Origin: Chrysophaeum taylorii
Taxonomy: Eukaryota > Sar > Pelagophyceae > Pelagomonadales > Pelagomonadaceae
NCBI GenBank assembly: GCA_029834535.1
Contig: JAQMWT010000398.1
Coordinates: forward strand, 1 to 64,000
DNA: 64,000 nucleotides
Reading direction: 5' to 3'
Shown: piece by piece, positions 39,807 to 50,050 of the stretch
Layout: the number at the start of each line of letters is the position of its first letter
How positions within the stretch are numbered: the first letter of the stretch is position 1
Translations under genes and position numbers: made by a program
Notes under the pieces: generated by a model
The model's input: the letters and a program-made list of their open reading frames with translations, nothing else
Database searches by the model: none
Told to the model about the DNA's origin: nothing

Positions 39807-39849
<43 letters not shown>

Positions 39850-40730
39850 TTGTTTGTCCCTCGATTTAGGGTAAGGATCAGGTAGGCGCGAGAGTAAGGA
39901 TCAGGTAGGCGCGAGAGCCAGACAGTGATCCTCCAAGCCGTCTACGGCGACCTCGCAGACTATTTCCACGACCCGCGGCGGCTCTTTCAGCGCGCCATTC
40001 TCACGCCCCGTCGAAACGATGTTGTCGATGCTGACAACGCGCGCATGACCGCGGCCTTTTTTCCCGAAGACGAGGCGTCGGAGTTCTTTTCGACCGACTA
40101 GGTTGGGTCGGAAGCCGACGCCTCGCTCTTTACAGTCGAGTTTTCAACTCCCTGACAACGGCATGCTGACTTTGATCGCGAGCTTAAAGTCTTCGCAACC
40201 TCGACCCGTCGCACGGCCACTGCAACGGTACCAGATACATGATCGATCGTGTGGTGTCACCGAGGCTCCTCCAACCTGTATCCCTTAAGGCCCGCCGACG
40301 CCAAACGATCAACAAGAGCCAGGGCCAGACGCCCCGCGAGGTCGGCGTCCTCTCGCCCAAGCCCGTCTTCTGCCACGTCCAGCTCTACGTGGCTCTCTGT
40401 CGATCGGCAACCCCGAGGATATCCTCTTCTGAGTCGACGACTCCACCCTACCCACACGTGCTGCGCAATACCGATAAGCCCCCTCCCGGCGTCTACACGC
40501 GCACGGTAGGTGAACTTACTGGGACCAGGTGAACTTAGGGAATTGGGACTGGTGGTTTAGACCACTGGTGAACTTTGGGTGAACCAGGTGAACTCATTTA
40601 GAACAAGGTGAGCGACGGATCAAAGCAGCTTAGATTGGCAGTGAGACGCGAAAGGAGAGTGGGGTGAGAACGAGTGGGCCAGGTGAACTTACTGGGGTTA
40701 GAGATGAACTTACTTACTGGCCTGCACTTG
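39786..40730 (+). mobile_element. Helitron fragment H3 (array unit 2)
   Basis: Starts directly at the last base of H2 with no host DNA between. It encodes the best preserved first motif, ILTPRRNDVVDADNARM followed by AAFFPEDEASEFFSTD, then in another frame TINKSQGQTPREVGVL and VFCHVQLYVALCRSA. 945 bp. Confidence 0.82.
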
Positions 40731-41731
40731 TCTTAACTACGACAGATGTTTGTCTGTCTGTTTGTCTGTTTGTTTGTTTGTTTGTCCCTCGATTTAGGGT
40801 AAGGATCAGGTAGGCGCGAGAGTAAGGATCAGGTAGGCGCGAGAGCCAGACAGTGATCCTCCAAGCCGTCTACGGCGACCTCGCAGACTATTTCCACGAC
40901 CCGCGGCGGCTCTTTCAGCGCGCCATTCTCACGCCCCGTCGAAACGATGTTGTCGATGCTGACAACGCGCGCATGACCGCGGCCTTTTTTTCCCGGAGAC
41001 GAGGCGTCGGAGTTCTTTTCGGCTGACTAGGCTGGGTCGGAAGACGACGCCTCGCTCTTTACAGTAGAGTTTTCAACTCCCTGACAACCAACGGCATGCT
41101 GACTTTGATCGCGAGTTTAAAGTCTTCGCAACCTCGACCCGTCGCACGGCCACTGCAACGGCACCGGATACATGATCGATCGTGTCGTTGTCACCGAGGC
41201 TCCTCCAACCTGTATCCCGTAAGGCCCGCCTACGCCAAGCGATCAACAAGAGCCAGGGCCAGACGCCCCGCGAGGTCGGCGTCCTCTTTCCCAAGCCCGT
41301 CTTCTGCCACGTCCAGCTCTACGTGGCTCTCTGTCGATCGGCATCCCCGAGGATATACTCATCTGGGTCGACGACTCCACCCTACCCCACACGTGCTGCG
41401 CAATACCGATAAGCCCCCTCCCGGCGTCTACACGCGCACTGTAGGTGAACTTAGTGGGACCAGGTGAACTTACTGGAACCAGGTGAACTTACTGAGGTTA
41501 GAGATTGGGACTAGAAGAACTTAGTGACCAGGTGAACTTACTGAGACCAAGTGTGAACTTACTGGGGCTTTTAGAGTAAACTCAAAGCTTAGCGGCGTGT
41601 GCGGATCAAAGCAGCTTTGATTGGCGGGGGTGAGAGCGACGAGCTTGCAGGAGAGTGGGGTGAGTGTGGGTTTACGCCGAACTTACTGGGGTTAGAGATT
41701 GGGACTAGGTGAACTTACTGGCCTGCACTTG
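40731..41731 (+). mobile_element. Helitron fragment H4 (array unit 3)
   Basis: Starts TCTTAACTACGACAG directly after H3 and ends CCTGCACTTG, after which the outer repeat resumes. Helicase motifs INKSQGQTPREVGVL and CHVQLYVALCRSA are present. 1001 bp. Confidence 0.82.
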
Positions 41732-41756
41732 TCGACATTTAAAAACAAACCCTCGC

Positions 41757-42427
41757 CTTCCGAAACTCTGGACGACGGAAGCATGTGCATTTCGAGTGAG
41801 CGAACCCGACTGCCCGTCATCCGCCGCCTGGTTAGCGAGCCCCTCTGCGCCGGCCTCTAGGCACGCACGTTTTCACTGTCATTGCGCGCCAGCTAGTCCG
41901 CCTTGCTATCAATCGTGTTCGTCCGGCCCATTGCCTCGCGTTCGCGTTTGTGCCGCCGCCTCTTCCCGTCCTCCACCTGCTACTGTCGGTGACGAAACGT
42001 GGCCAGCACGCCGCGGAGTCGACGACGTGACGTTGGCTTGGCGCTTCCTCACATCCAGAGCACAGCATTTTCCGAGAGCTTTTTGGAAGGTGACGCTGGC
42101 AGCAAAATCCTTATAGCGTCCTAGGACTTCCCCAATTTTAAAACTTCCTAGAGTAGGGGGTCGACTAATGTGCGCGCAAGTTGTTGTCGTCGTCGTCGTC
42201 CTTGGCGCCGGCCACTTCGTTGTGTCATCATCATAATCATCATCATTCCGCGAAGATATTATTCTTCGATCGGCGAACGCGGCGCCTGGCATACTCTGGG
42301 TCGGGGGTGGCTCGACGTCGAAAAAATAACGCACTGGATGTGGACTGTGTACGCGCGCACTCTGCTGTTGTTGTTATTATTAGAGGCTCGCTCGATCGAT
42401 CTACCCGAAGAAGGGTCCGAGGGAGGG
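41757..42427. other. intergenic, no gene seen
   Basis: Low-support frames only. The right part contains an ATC/CAT-rich stretch near 42225-42250. Confidence 0.5.
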
Positions 42428-42742
42428 CTAGAAGGTGCCTGCGCCGCCGCCCCCTTCACCGGTGAGGGCGATCCAGAGGAGGTAGATGACAGGAAGGGAG
42501 GTGCCGACGCCGAAGATACTCATTGCGATGAGATCGTTTTGGGACTCCTTGGCCCACTTGGCGTTGAGTGCCTCCTGCTCGGCCTCGATGCGGGCTCGTT
42601 CCTCCGCTTCCTTTTGCTTGTTGTTGCCGAAGAGCGAGGCGATGACGGTTGTTGTTGTTCTCGAGGAGACGGCGTGCGTCTTGTGGGGAGGTTGGAAGGT
42701 CGCGCAGGTCGCGCAGAGCGCAGCGAGAAGAAACGCGCGCAT
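42428..42742 (-). CDS. small single-helix protein with probable complex-plastid targeting
   Basis: 104 aa. The N-terminus MRAFLLAALCATCATFQPPH is a signal peptide directly followed by a Phe in an ATF context, like the ASAFAP-type cleavage motif that routes proteins into red-derived complex plastids of heterokonts. A Ser/Thr-rich transit-like stretch (TTTTVIASLFG) follows. The mature part has a charged helix (KQKEAEERARIEAEQEALNAKW) and one hydrophobic helix (IFGVGTSLPVIYLLWIALTG) near the C-terminus. Function unknown; a thylakoid or envelope membrane protein is a reasonable guess. It is divergent from the next gene, with only 41 bp between ATGs. Confidence 0.65.
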   Translation of the reverse strand: MRAFLLAALCATCATFQPPHKTHAVSSRTTTTVIASLFGNNKQKEAEERARIEAEQEALNAKWAKESQNDLIAMSIFGVGTSLPVIYLLWIALTGEGGGGAGTF

Positions 42743-42783
42743 TGTTGAGCGAGGAGGGTTTCAAAGATCACAGAACGTTCCCA

Positions 42784-43452
42784 ATGTGCAAGAAACAGCC
42801 GACCCAGGCGCAGGTGCTGGCGACGGAGGCAACAGAACAGTCGAAGCGCGTCCGCATCACGGCCGGTGCGGCCGCGCTTGGTGGGGCGGCGTGCTTCATG
42901 CTCCCTGTTGTGGGCGGGGTGACTCTCGCCTGTTTGGGAGCTGCGGCAGCGGCCGCCGCTACGACTCGTGCTGACGAAGCCGGAGAAGCGGCGCGGGCCT
43001 CGGGTCGGGCCGTCGCGGCGGGTTTCGAAAAGATGACGAAAATGGACCTCGCGGGCGACGCGCGCCAGATGTACGTCAACGCGAAGAAGCGACTTGGTCC
43101 GGAACCGCCGCCGGAGGCGCCCGAGTCGACGTCGTGGTGGCCCTGGGCCCCCCGCGTCTCGCGCATCGAGGTCTACGGCAAGGCCAAGACTCCCTCGGAC
43201 GCCGCATCTGGCATTCTTGACGAGATTCTTGCCGCGCCGACCGCCGACAAGCGCAAGCGAATCGCGACGGATATCGCGAGAGAACTCGACGATCGAGCTT
43301 TGGACACCGTCTCCGCGAGAGCCACGGCGGCTGCCCTCTCCAAAATCGCGCTACTGATCCGCGACTACTTCGAGAAAGTCGGCTGGGATGATCCCAAGCC
43401 CAAGGATGCTGTCATGGCCGACCTCAGGCCACGCCTGGGCGCTCTCAAATAA
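42784..43452 (+). CDS. unknown protein with an N-terminal hydrophobic hairpin
   Basis: 222 aa from the ATG at 42784 (MCKKQPTQ). Residues about 27-62 are Ala/Gly-rich and hydrophobic (ITAGAAALGGAACFMLPVVG then VTLACLGAAAAAAATT) and could form a membrane hairpin. The rest is a helical soluble region with WWPWAPRVSRIEVYGKA in the middle and a C-terminal helix IALLIRDYFEKVGWDD. I do not recognise the family. The neighbour on the other strand is a putative plastid protein under the same short promoter, which hints at a shared setting but is not evidence of function. Confidence 0.65.
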   Translation: MCKKQPTQAQVLATEATEQSKRVRITAGAAALGGAACFMLPVVGGVTLACLGAAAAAAATTRADEAGEAARASGRAVAAGFEKMTKMDLAGDARQMYVNAKKRLGPEPPPEAPESTSWWPWAPRVSRIEVYGKAKTPSDAASGILDEILAAPTADKRKRIATDIARELDDRALDTVSARATAAALSKIALLIRDYFEKVGWDDPKPKDAVMADLRPRLGALK

Positions 43453-44316
43453 TGGTCGCCACCCGTTCGTTTCGTTGTTGTGTTGTATTAAACGACGTCG
43501 GCCAAGGCGACGGCGACGACGATTTGGCATTGTCCTCCGTCGCACGGCCCCTGCGCCCATACGCGAAGTTGCCGAATATATGACCTTCTAAAGAAGACTG
43601 CCGTGGACGGCGGCGCGGGGGAAGTTCGTTGTCTCAAAAAAAATTGTCCGGAGCCCGAGCGACGAGGATGAGGTAGGCATTGGGTCCATTATGGTGACGC
43701 GTCCTCTTTGACGGAGCCCCAATAGTTAGTAACTGCAGGCGAGAAGGCCGCCCGTACATTCGACGAGAGACGTGTGGCGACGACCGAGAAACCAGCTCGG
43801 CGAGCCGTTGGCCTCCGGCAAGCGAAACAAATACTCGCGAACGCGTCGGCCGATCGAAGACCAAAAATCAGGGTGGTGGCCACGTTCCTCGCGTATAATT
43901 TCGCTGTCGCACAACACAAAGGGGTTTGTTGCTCGGGGACCTTGTCCCTGACGGCACTTACTTATTATCGACGGCATCAAGAATTCGTCCTTTTTCTGGC
44001 AGCTTGCGCTACAAGCTCTAAGTAAAAGCAACCCACCGGGCTTCTTCCGGGCGCGTTTTGATCGTCGCGAACGCCCTCGGCCGGTCGACGAACACGGGGC
44101 CGCAACACGCCCGCACGACATCTAAGGAGTTCCAGAGAACAGTAAAAATCATTGTGCCTCTGGTAGAGAATGGTGGCAGTGGTAGTGCTGCCTTTCGTCC
44201 TGTCCTCTAGCGACACAAAGAGCAGCACGGTGTGCGACACAGCGATTTTGGTGGTTGTACGTGAGTGCGAGGTTAAGGGGGGGGGGGGTCCTAACCCTAT
44301 ATGGAATTTTCTATCT
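43453..44316. other. intergenic, no gene seen
   Basis: Several short frames without domains. A G run lies at about 44279-44288, shortly before the transposon. Confidence 0.5.
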
Positions 44317-44323
44317 CTACAAA
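44317..44323. repeat. 7-bp target-site duplication of the DNA transposon (left)
   Basis: CTACAAA, identical to 48983-48989. Confidence 0.88.
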
Positions 44324-44337
44324 TAGGGTCGGATAAG
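44324..44337 (+). repeat. left terminal inverted repeat
   Basis: TAGGGTCGGATAAG, exact reverse complement of 48969-48982. The repeat does not extend further inward. Confidence 0.9.
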
Positions 44338-44462
44338 AAAGCTCAAAACTAGGCCCTAGCCTACATTTCGAACACCAAACGAGAAACCCTCATTCAAAAG
44401 TGGATTGTCTCAGGCTATGTTTCAAACATAGCCTGCAAAATCACAAAATCGGCGTTCCGCCC

Positions 44463-47400
44463 ATGGAATCGGCCGAAACGAGCAAAGAGTCGGCCCCGGG
44501 TCCTTCTGTAACCCCTGTGGACCCTTCGGTCCCGGCTGAGTTGACGAAAGTGTCGAAAAAACCCGCTGCCAAACGTCAACGGCGAAAAAACCTCTTGAGG
44601 GGAGAGTGCGTGTGCTGCGTAGCGAGGCTCGACGCCGACGAGACGGCCAGGGGCCAGCCGCTCGACCTGGAGCGACTCCTGAATATCGAGGGCGAGCTGC
44701 CCGACAAGTTCTACGTGTGCTCGAAAATGTGCCGGGACGACTTCACCCCGAGCAAGCTACACACGACGAAGGGCGCGAAGGCCGTTCTCGCCCGGATCTC
44801 CGCGTCGCTAACTAGGACTCTCAAGACAACCATCCGCAGCGGGGACGAGGTCCTCATCGAGCACGACTTCTCGGCGGGGCACAACATCCAGGGCGGCAAC
44901 GGCGTTGTCCTGGGCCTAATCTACAACAACACTGTGTGTCGGGTCGAGTCATACGACGTGAAAACGATTCAGCAGGGAGAGATCCGCGTCCCGTTCTCCC
45001 ACGTCAAGGCCAAGCCCGACAAGGAGAACGACACCCCCCCGATTCGGCGACTACCACCCGGACGGCCAGCGCGTCCGACGCTTGGATCGAGTGGGTCATC
45101 GGTTATCTCCACACTGTCGTCGTCGTCGGACTCGAATGTGCGGATCTCGGAGCTCGAGAAGGAGGTGTCGAAACTCCGGAGCACGGTCGACAAGCTCACG
45201 GCGGCCAAGACGGCTCAGCACTCTCTTTCTGTCACCGCCGAACGCGAGACGAAAGAAGCCCACGCCGACGCCTTCGCCGCGGAAATGGCGGCCGCCAAGG
45301 CAGACGCGGCGCGTCTCGAGGCCAAGTGGAAGTACGAGGACGAGGTCCGGGATGCCGCACGTCGGGAGGCACGGCTCCAGGTCCGCATCGAACGCCACCA
45401 GGCCTCCAATGAGAAGCAGCGCGACCGCGATGCCGCGAGGCTGCAGCGAGCCATCGACGAGCTCAACGCGACCAAGGCCCAGTCGAACGAGGCGGCGAGA
45501 CAGGCTGCGGCGGCGGCCGAGTTTCGGGAGAGGAACCGACTGAAGAAATCGGACCCTCGGGCCATGCGACAACTCAAGAACAATTACGCCGCCCTCAATC
45601 AGGAAGCGAAGCAAATGGAGATAAAGCTCGCGGCTGCCGAGGACCGCGTCCAGGCCCGGGAGGAGGAGATCGAGCGGCTGCGGGAGCGGGTCGCGGTCCT
45701 CGAGAAGCAGAACGCCGAAGTGTGGGTACCGCGGAAGCCGTCCGGCAAGGGATCCGGCAAGGGCACTCCGTGGGACTCGAAGCTCAGGGTGCTGTGTATG
45801 AAACTGCTCGCCTCGTGGGTTGCGCCTGCGGAAATCCCCGAGGTCCTGGTCTCGGTCGTCGAGGCGGTCGTTGGCCCGGATCGAGTGCGCGACATGGAGC
45901 TCCCGTCCGCACGCTTCATTCGCGACCTGCGCTCCGAGATGGGTGTCCTTCACGAGGCCGCCGTCGCCCTCGCCGTGGGATACGGTGACGTCGTCGACGC
46001 GGCGACGGACGCGTCGCCGCTCGACGGCAAGGAGATCGCGACTACCCAACTTCGCGTCACACGCGGCGGCGTGACGGAGAACTGGACGCTGGGCGCGAGC
46101 GAGATCTCCGACCAGAGCGCGCCTGGCGAGGCCAAGGCGATCAACGATCGGTTTGGTGACCTGAATCGAGCGCTCCAGCTCGTTAATCAAGTTTACCAGG
46201 AGCTCTACGGAGCCGACGCTGCTGCGGAGGCGCTCCCGGCCGCCGGCAGCGCCGGCGTGCAGAATCTCGCCGGCCGGGCCATCGTTACCGACAACGCCTC
46301 CGCCGCCATCGCATCGGTCCGCGAGCTCCAGGAGCATGTCCTCGCGGCGGTGCAGAAGGAGATCGGGGAAGAGCTGTGGAATTTGATGACGCAAGACGAG
46401 CGCGACGCGAAGACTCGTGTCTTTCACGGGAACTGCCAGCGACATCTCGGTACGTCGTGCCGTCCCACCAGCAATTTGTTGAGCAGGCAACACATGGCTC
46501 GACGGCGGCGCCGCCGAGGAGGCCAAGATGCTCGACACGCTGCTGAAGGATAGCATCGAGAGCTCGGAGGCGAAGCACCTGCGCCTCACCGGCGAGTTGA
46601 ACAAGGTCATTCATGCCTTGTCCAAGTGTATCGGCGAGGGCGTGGATCGCTATGGGAAGGGCTTCGGGACCCCTCTCCGGGCATTCCTCGAGGAGAAGCA
46701 CCCGTCGGAGCTCTACCTCACGCTCGGCCGCACGGACAAGGGGACGCGGCAGGACGCGTGCACCAACGCGGCCTGGGTCATCTTCCACAACCTCCCGTTT
46801 CTCGTCGAGTTCCTCGAGAACGCGAGCTACGCGCCGCAGAACATCCTCAGGAACAACCTCTTCTCGACCTTGTCCTCGCAGGAGGTCGCCGGAGCCATTC
46901 GAGCCCGAGCGATCATCGACGACAAGCTCACGGTGCCTTTCCGATTTTTCGCCGCATCGGACGCCCTCGAGGGTTGGTCGGTTCTCGACATGGCGGGCGT
47001 TCTCGAGCGAGTGCATGCCTTCTTCCAAGTCTGCCAGGATAATCCACAACTCGTTGCGACCGCCGGTTACGAGGCCTTCGATACTGAGATCGCCACCTAC
47101 GCCCAGTTCCTCGAGACGCGGGCCGGGTCGGCGAAGCTGTCCGTCGACGGCCAGTCCACGATCCGCGACGTCGCGGCCGTTCGCTCCGCCTGACACCAAT
47201 GATCCAGAGGCCAAGACCATGCTCGACGCGCTCCGGGCCTGGGGCCGCGGCATGCGCCGCACGTTCGAGGGGGGGCAGTCTATGCGCTACGTCGGCGACG
47301 GCGACCTCGCGGCGGTCAACCAGACGTCGGAGCTCCGGAGGGCCTTCGACGGCGTGCGGCGGAACTCGAACGAGGTCGAAGGCGAGTTTGGCGTATTGAA

Positions 47401-48604
47401 GTATTACAACGCCTCCTACGTCAACATGAGCGTCGTGAACTGCGTCGGGGTCGTCGCGTGCCAACGGGACCACATGTTCGACCGGGCCGCCACGAGTTTT
47501 ACGACCAAGCGCCGGCGACGCGTCGCCGACGAGGTCGCTGGTCGAACGACGACGAAGGCTCGAATGCGCGATCGAGTTGGTGGAGGACGTCTCGCCACGC
47601 TCGGCGACGACTTTCGAGGAGTGTTGATGGAGGCGGCTCGTCGTGGTCGGCAGAACCACAAGGAGCAGGCTGCCGCGCGCGCGGAGACGGCGAAGGAGCA
47701 CCATCGCCGTCGCGCCGCCGCGTTCGTCGAGAAGGCCCTCGAGCGCCAGGTGAACGACTACGCCAAGGCCCAGGAGGCCATGAAAGTCAAGCCTGTCGTC
47801 GACGAGCAGGCCCTCGTCGGGAGGACCCTGCTCTCGACGGTCAAGAAGCGACTTGATGCGGCACTTAAGCAGATCTCGAGCGACGCTGCGCGGTCGAAGG
47901 TCCTCAAGGAGAACATCGACAGGTACGTCGTCGGCATGGGCATGGGCGACCTCAAACCCAAGTCCTACACCTCGGGCAAAGACCCGACGATCGGCTCGGC
48001 CGGTTCCAAGGCCAACATCGAATTCCTCACCGCGCACCTCGAGTACGTCTACGAGCAGATCAAGACCAACTCCCGCGAGTTGGTCGCCGAGGCGGTAGTC
48101 CCGGGCGAGCGCCGACGGCAGCTGCCAGTGCTCGGGACCGCGACGGCCCAGCGTCTCGAACTCGACGCGAGGCGGCACTTGAGCGTTGACGAGCTCAAGG
48201 CCAAGGTTGAGGAGTGCCGCGCCTTTCGCCATCCGAGGAAGCGGACGCGGACAACGAGTGGCCGCTCGAAGCTACCGACGATTGACGTGGTGTTGGTCGG
48301 GTCACGCGTCGAGGTTCTCTGGGAGTTGTCGGGGCACCCGGGCTGCTACTGGATGCCCGGCACCATCGAGGCGGTATCCGACGAGAACTCCAAGGACGGT
48401 CGCAAGAAACTCGGGCTGGGTTGGATCTTCGTTTCCTATGACGACGGTTTCAGCGGGTGGCTCCTCGCGAACCGCCCCACCTTCTTCAACGGCTCCAAAC
48501 CGGCTTCCTGGCGCTTCGTGTCCGAGGACAACGAATACGACGACGACGACGACGAGGAGGAGGAGGAGGACGCGATGGACGTCGACGACGACGACTACGC
48601 ATAG
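44463..48604 (+). CDS. transposase of the DNA transposon, three exons, apparently intact
   Basis: Exons 44463-46449, 46487-47169 and 47210-48604 join in frame across introns of 37 nt (GTACGT...GAGCAG) and 40 nt (GTCGCG...CCAGAG), giving 1354 aa. The first junction restores CQRHLGNTWLDGG; the second intron is less certain and a frameshift is the alternative. N-terminus: CVCC ... VCSKMCRDDF, a probable zinc-binding DNA-recognition module, then an SH3/Tudor-like strand set (SGDEVLIEHDF). A long coiled coil follows (about residues 220-430). Catalytic candidates: TDASPLDGKE (D516 or D521), IVTDNAS (D610), HGNCQRHL, and NSNEVEGEFGVL (E945-E949), matching a DDE layout. C-terminus: a Tudor-like VGSRVEVLWEL...GWIFVSYDDGFSGWL and a poly-Asp/Glu tail. 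The closest pattern I recall is a large uncharacterised DDE family in cnidarian and other animal genomes. Confidence 0.8.
46450..46486 (+). other. 37-nt intron in the transposase gene
   Basis: GTACGTCGTGCC donor side and TTGTTGAGCAG acceptor. Splicing shifts from the first to the second open frame at CAT CTC G/GC AAC. Confidence 0.72.
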
Positions 48605-48968
48605 CTGCGTTCGCGGGCCCCGACGCCGGTCTCCCGAGGACGCCCGGAAAGACGAGGACACTAGAACTGGCCCCAGCGAACAAAAGGCGCCGTCTAAACG
48701 CCCACACGACCCTCATTGGGCCTACGGACATTCCCGACGCGCCGGTTGTTGTATTTGGAGCCGATGGCGTCGTGCAGAGTAGAGCCACCTAGGCTCCCGC
48801 CTCCACCGAGGCGCCAAAATACCTCACTCCCAAGTAGATTCGCCAAATCGGCAGCTACGGACTTCGTTCCAAGATAAAATCGGCACCATTTTGGGTCAAC
48901 TTGGCGACGGACAAAAAAGCCCGCCAATCCTTGGGGATTTTCGGCCCCGGCGGGGGACCCACGAGTTC

Positions 48969-48982
48969 CTTATCCGACCCTA
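48969..48982 (-). repeat. right terminal inverted repeat
   Basis: CTTATCCGACCCTA, exact reverse complement of the left end. The duplicated target CTACAAA follows at 48983-48989. Confidence 0.9.
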
Positions 48983-49326
48983 CTACAAAGCATATTCGAC
49001 CATAAACCAACCTTGAGTCTGCGGGTTTTTTGAGCGGGAAATCGGTCGATTTGGACCGGAGTTTCGCTCGGGCCTCGGAGGGGGTCCTCTTTGGCTGCTG
49101 TCCGTGAAAGTACAAGTGACTCCGGGCGAGCCCGTATGACTTATATACACTATGCCTGAAGTTGGCATCAGCATTACGAGTCCAATCTCGACACCCTACG
49201 TGCCGCGAGCGGTCGGAAGCGACTCAAGTCGGACGGCAGAGCGGCTCCGATACGCGAGGGGACTGTTCCTAGTCCCCTCGCCACGCTTTTCATGAGCCGA
49301 CTTCATCACCACAGCCACGCATATAG

Positions 49327-50050
49327 CTAGTCAGCGACGTTATCCTCCTCCAGAGTCAACGCGGATAGAATTGACGCGTCGATCGCGCGATGGAAGGAAT
49401 GTTTGCGCTTGAGACAGACGCGCAGCCTCTCTTTGTTGCTCGATTTTGGCGTGTTCGAACTCGGCGGTGCCCACGTCCTCGCAGCGGTATAGACGAGTTT
49501 GTACTCGCGGGCGACGCGAGAGAACCGCTCGAGCCGGAGAGGCGGAAGGTTTTTGGGGCCAATGCTGTCGAAGACGCGCTCACGTTGTCGGCACGCCATC
49601 TCACGTTCTGTTCCGGTGTTATGTTTGCGGTAGTACCGCTTTGACTGGCCCCAGCCGTACTCAACGCCATCGCCGGTAAGCTCTGGGTGGATTTCGGCGA
49701 CGAGAGTAGGATGTGGCCACGGTCAAGAACGAGCTGCTGGAGGAGGTTGAGTTCGTTCTTGAAGTCCGGGCAATTGCCGAGGATCTCCTTGCTTGAGATC
49801 CCCGGAACGACGTCGCCGGACTTGTCGAGCTGGCCACGGAGCGAGCGATACGTGTCACAACGAGTGGTCGACCTCAATTAGGAACTGGTGACGAAGGTAC
49901 CAAATCTCCATGACATCGAGGACGTCCTCGACCTGAAGGAGAAAATTGTCCGAGTCCCAGAAGCCTTGGTGCTGCTTGCCAACCTTGAGCGTCTAGAGAG
50001 CCGCAGACTGGAACCACTTGACGCCGCCGCGCTCAGATAGGAAGACCTTT
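49327..50050 (-). pseudogene. remnant of a different DDE transposase
   Basis: Read leftwards on the minus strand, an upstream part (about 49700-50040) gives WFQSAAL and a DSDNFLLQVEDVLDV-like segment in broken frames. The best part is open from about 49712 to 49327: EIHPELTGDGVEYGWGQSKR, then a helical region, FSRVAREYKLVY and a short tail. The HPEL..G.EY.WG...R pattern with a trailing R.....Y..VY is the C-terminal catalytic-Glu region of a family of DDE transposases common in fungi, oomycetes and algae. Internal stops upstream and the missing N-terminus mark it as a dead copy. Confidence 0.65.

Larger units (their letters stand above)
38817..41742 (+). mobile_element. short dispersed (SINE-like) repeat containing a Helitron array
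   Basis: The outer repeat is about 130 bp: GATGACCCCGACTAGG at 38817 to AGCAGT at 38930, resuming TCGACATTTAAA at 41732. It is flanked by the 14-bp direct repeats and ends A-rich. Related copies are at 28120-28265 and 21290-21410. The SINE label is inferred from size, A-rich end and flanks; no A/B box promoter was identified. Confidence 0.55.
44324..48982 (+). mobile_element. complete DDE DNA transposon with TIRs and target duplication
   Basis: 4659 bp. Left end TAGGGTCGGATAAG (44324-44337) and right end CTTATCCGACCCTA (48969-48982) are perfect 14-bp inverted repeats, with CTACAAA duplicated outside both. A single transposase gene fills most of the interior on the + strand. Superfamily not certain: the 7-bp duplication is compatible with several eukaryotic DDE groups. 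Confidence 0.9.

Noticed and set aside
45096-48232. Minus-strand frames of 504 and 434 aa inside the DNA transposon
   Set aside because: They mirror the transposase codons and show no domains.
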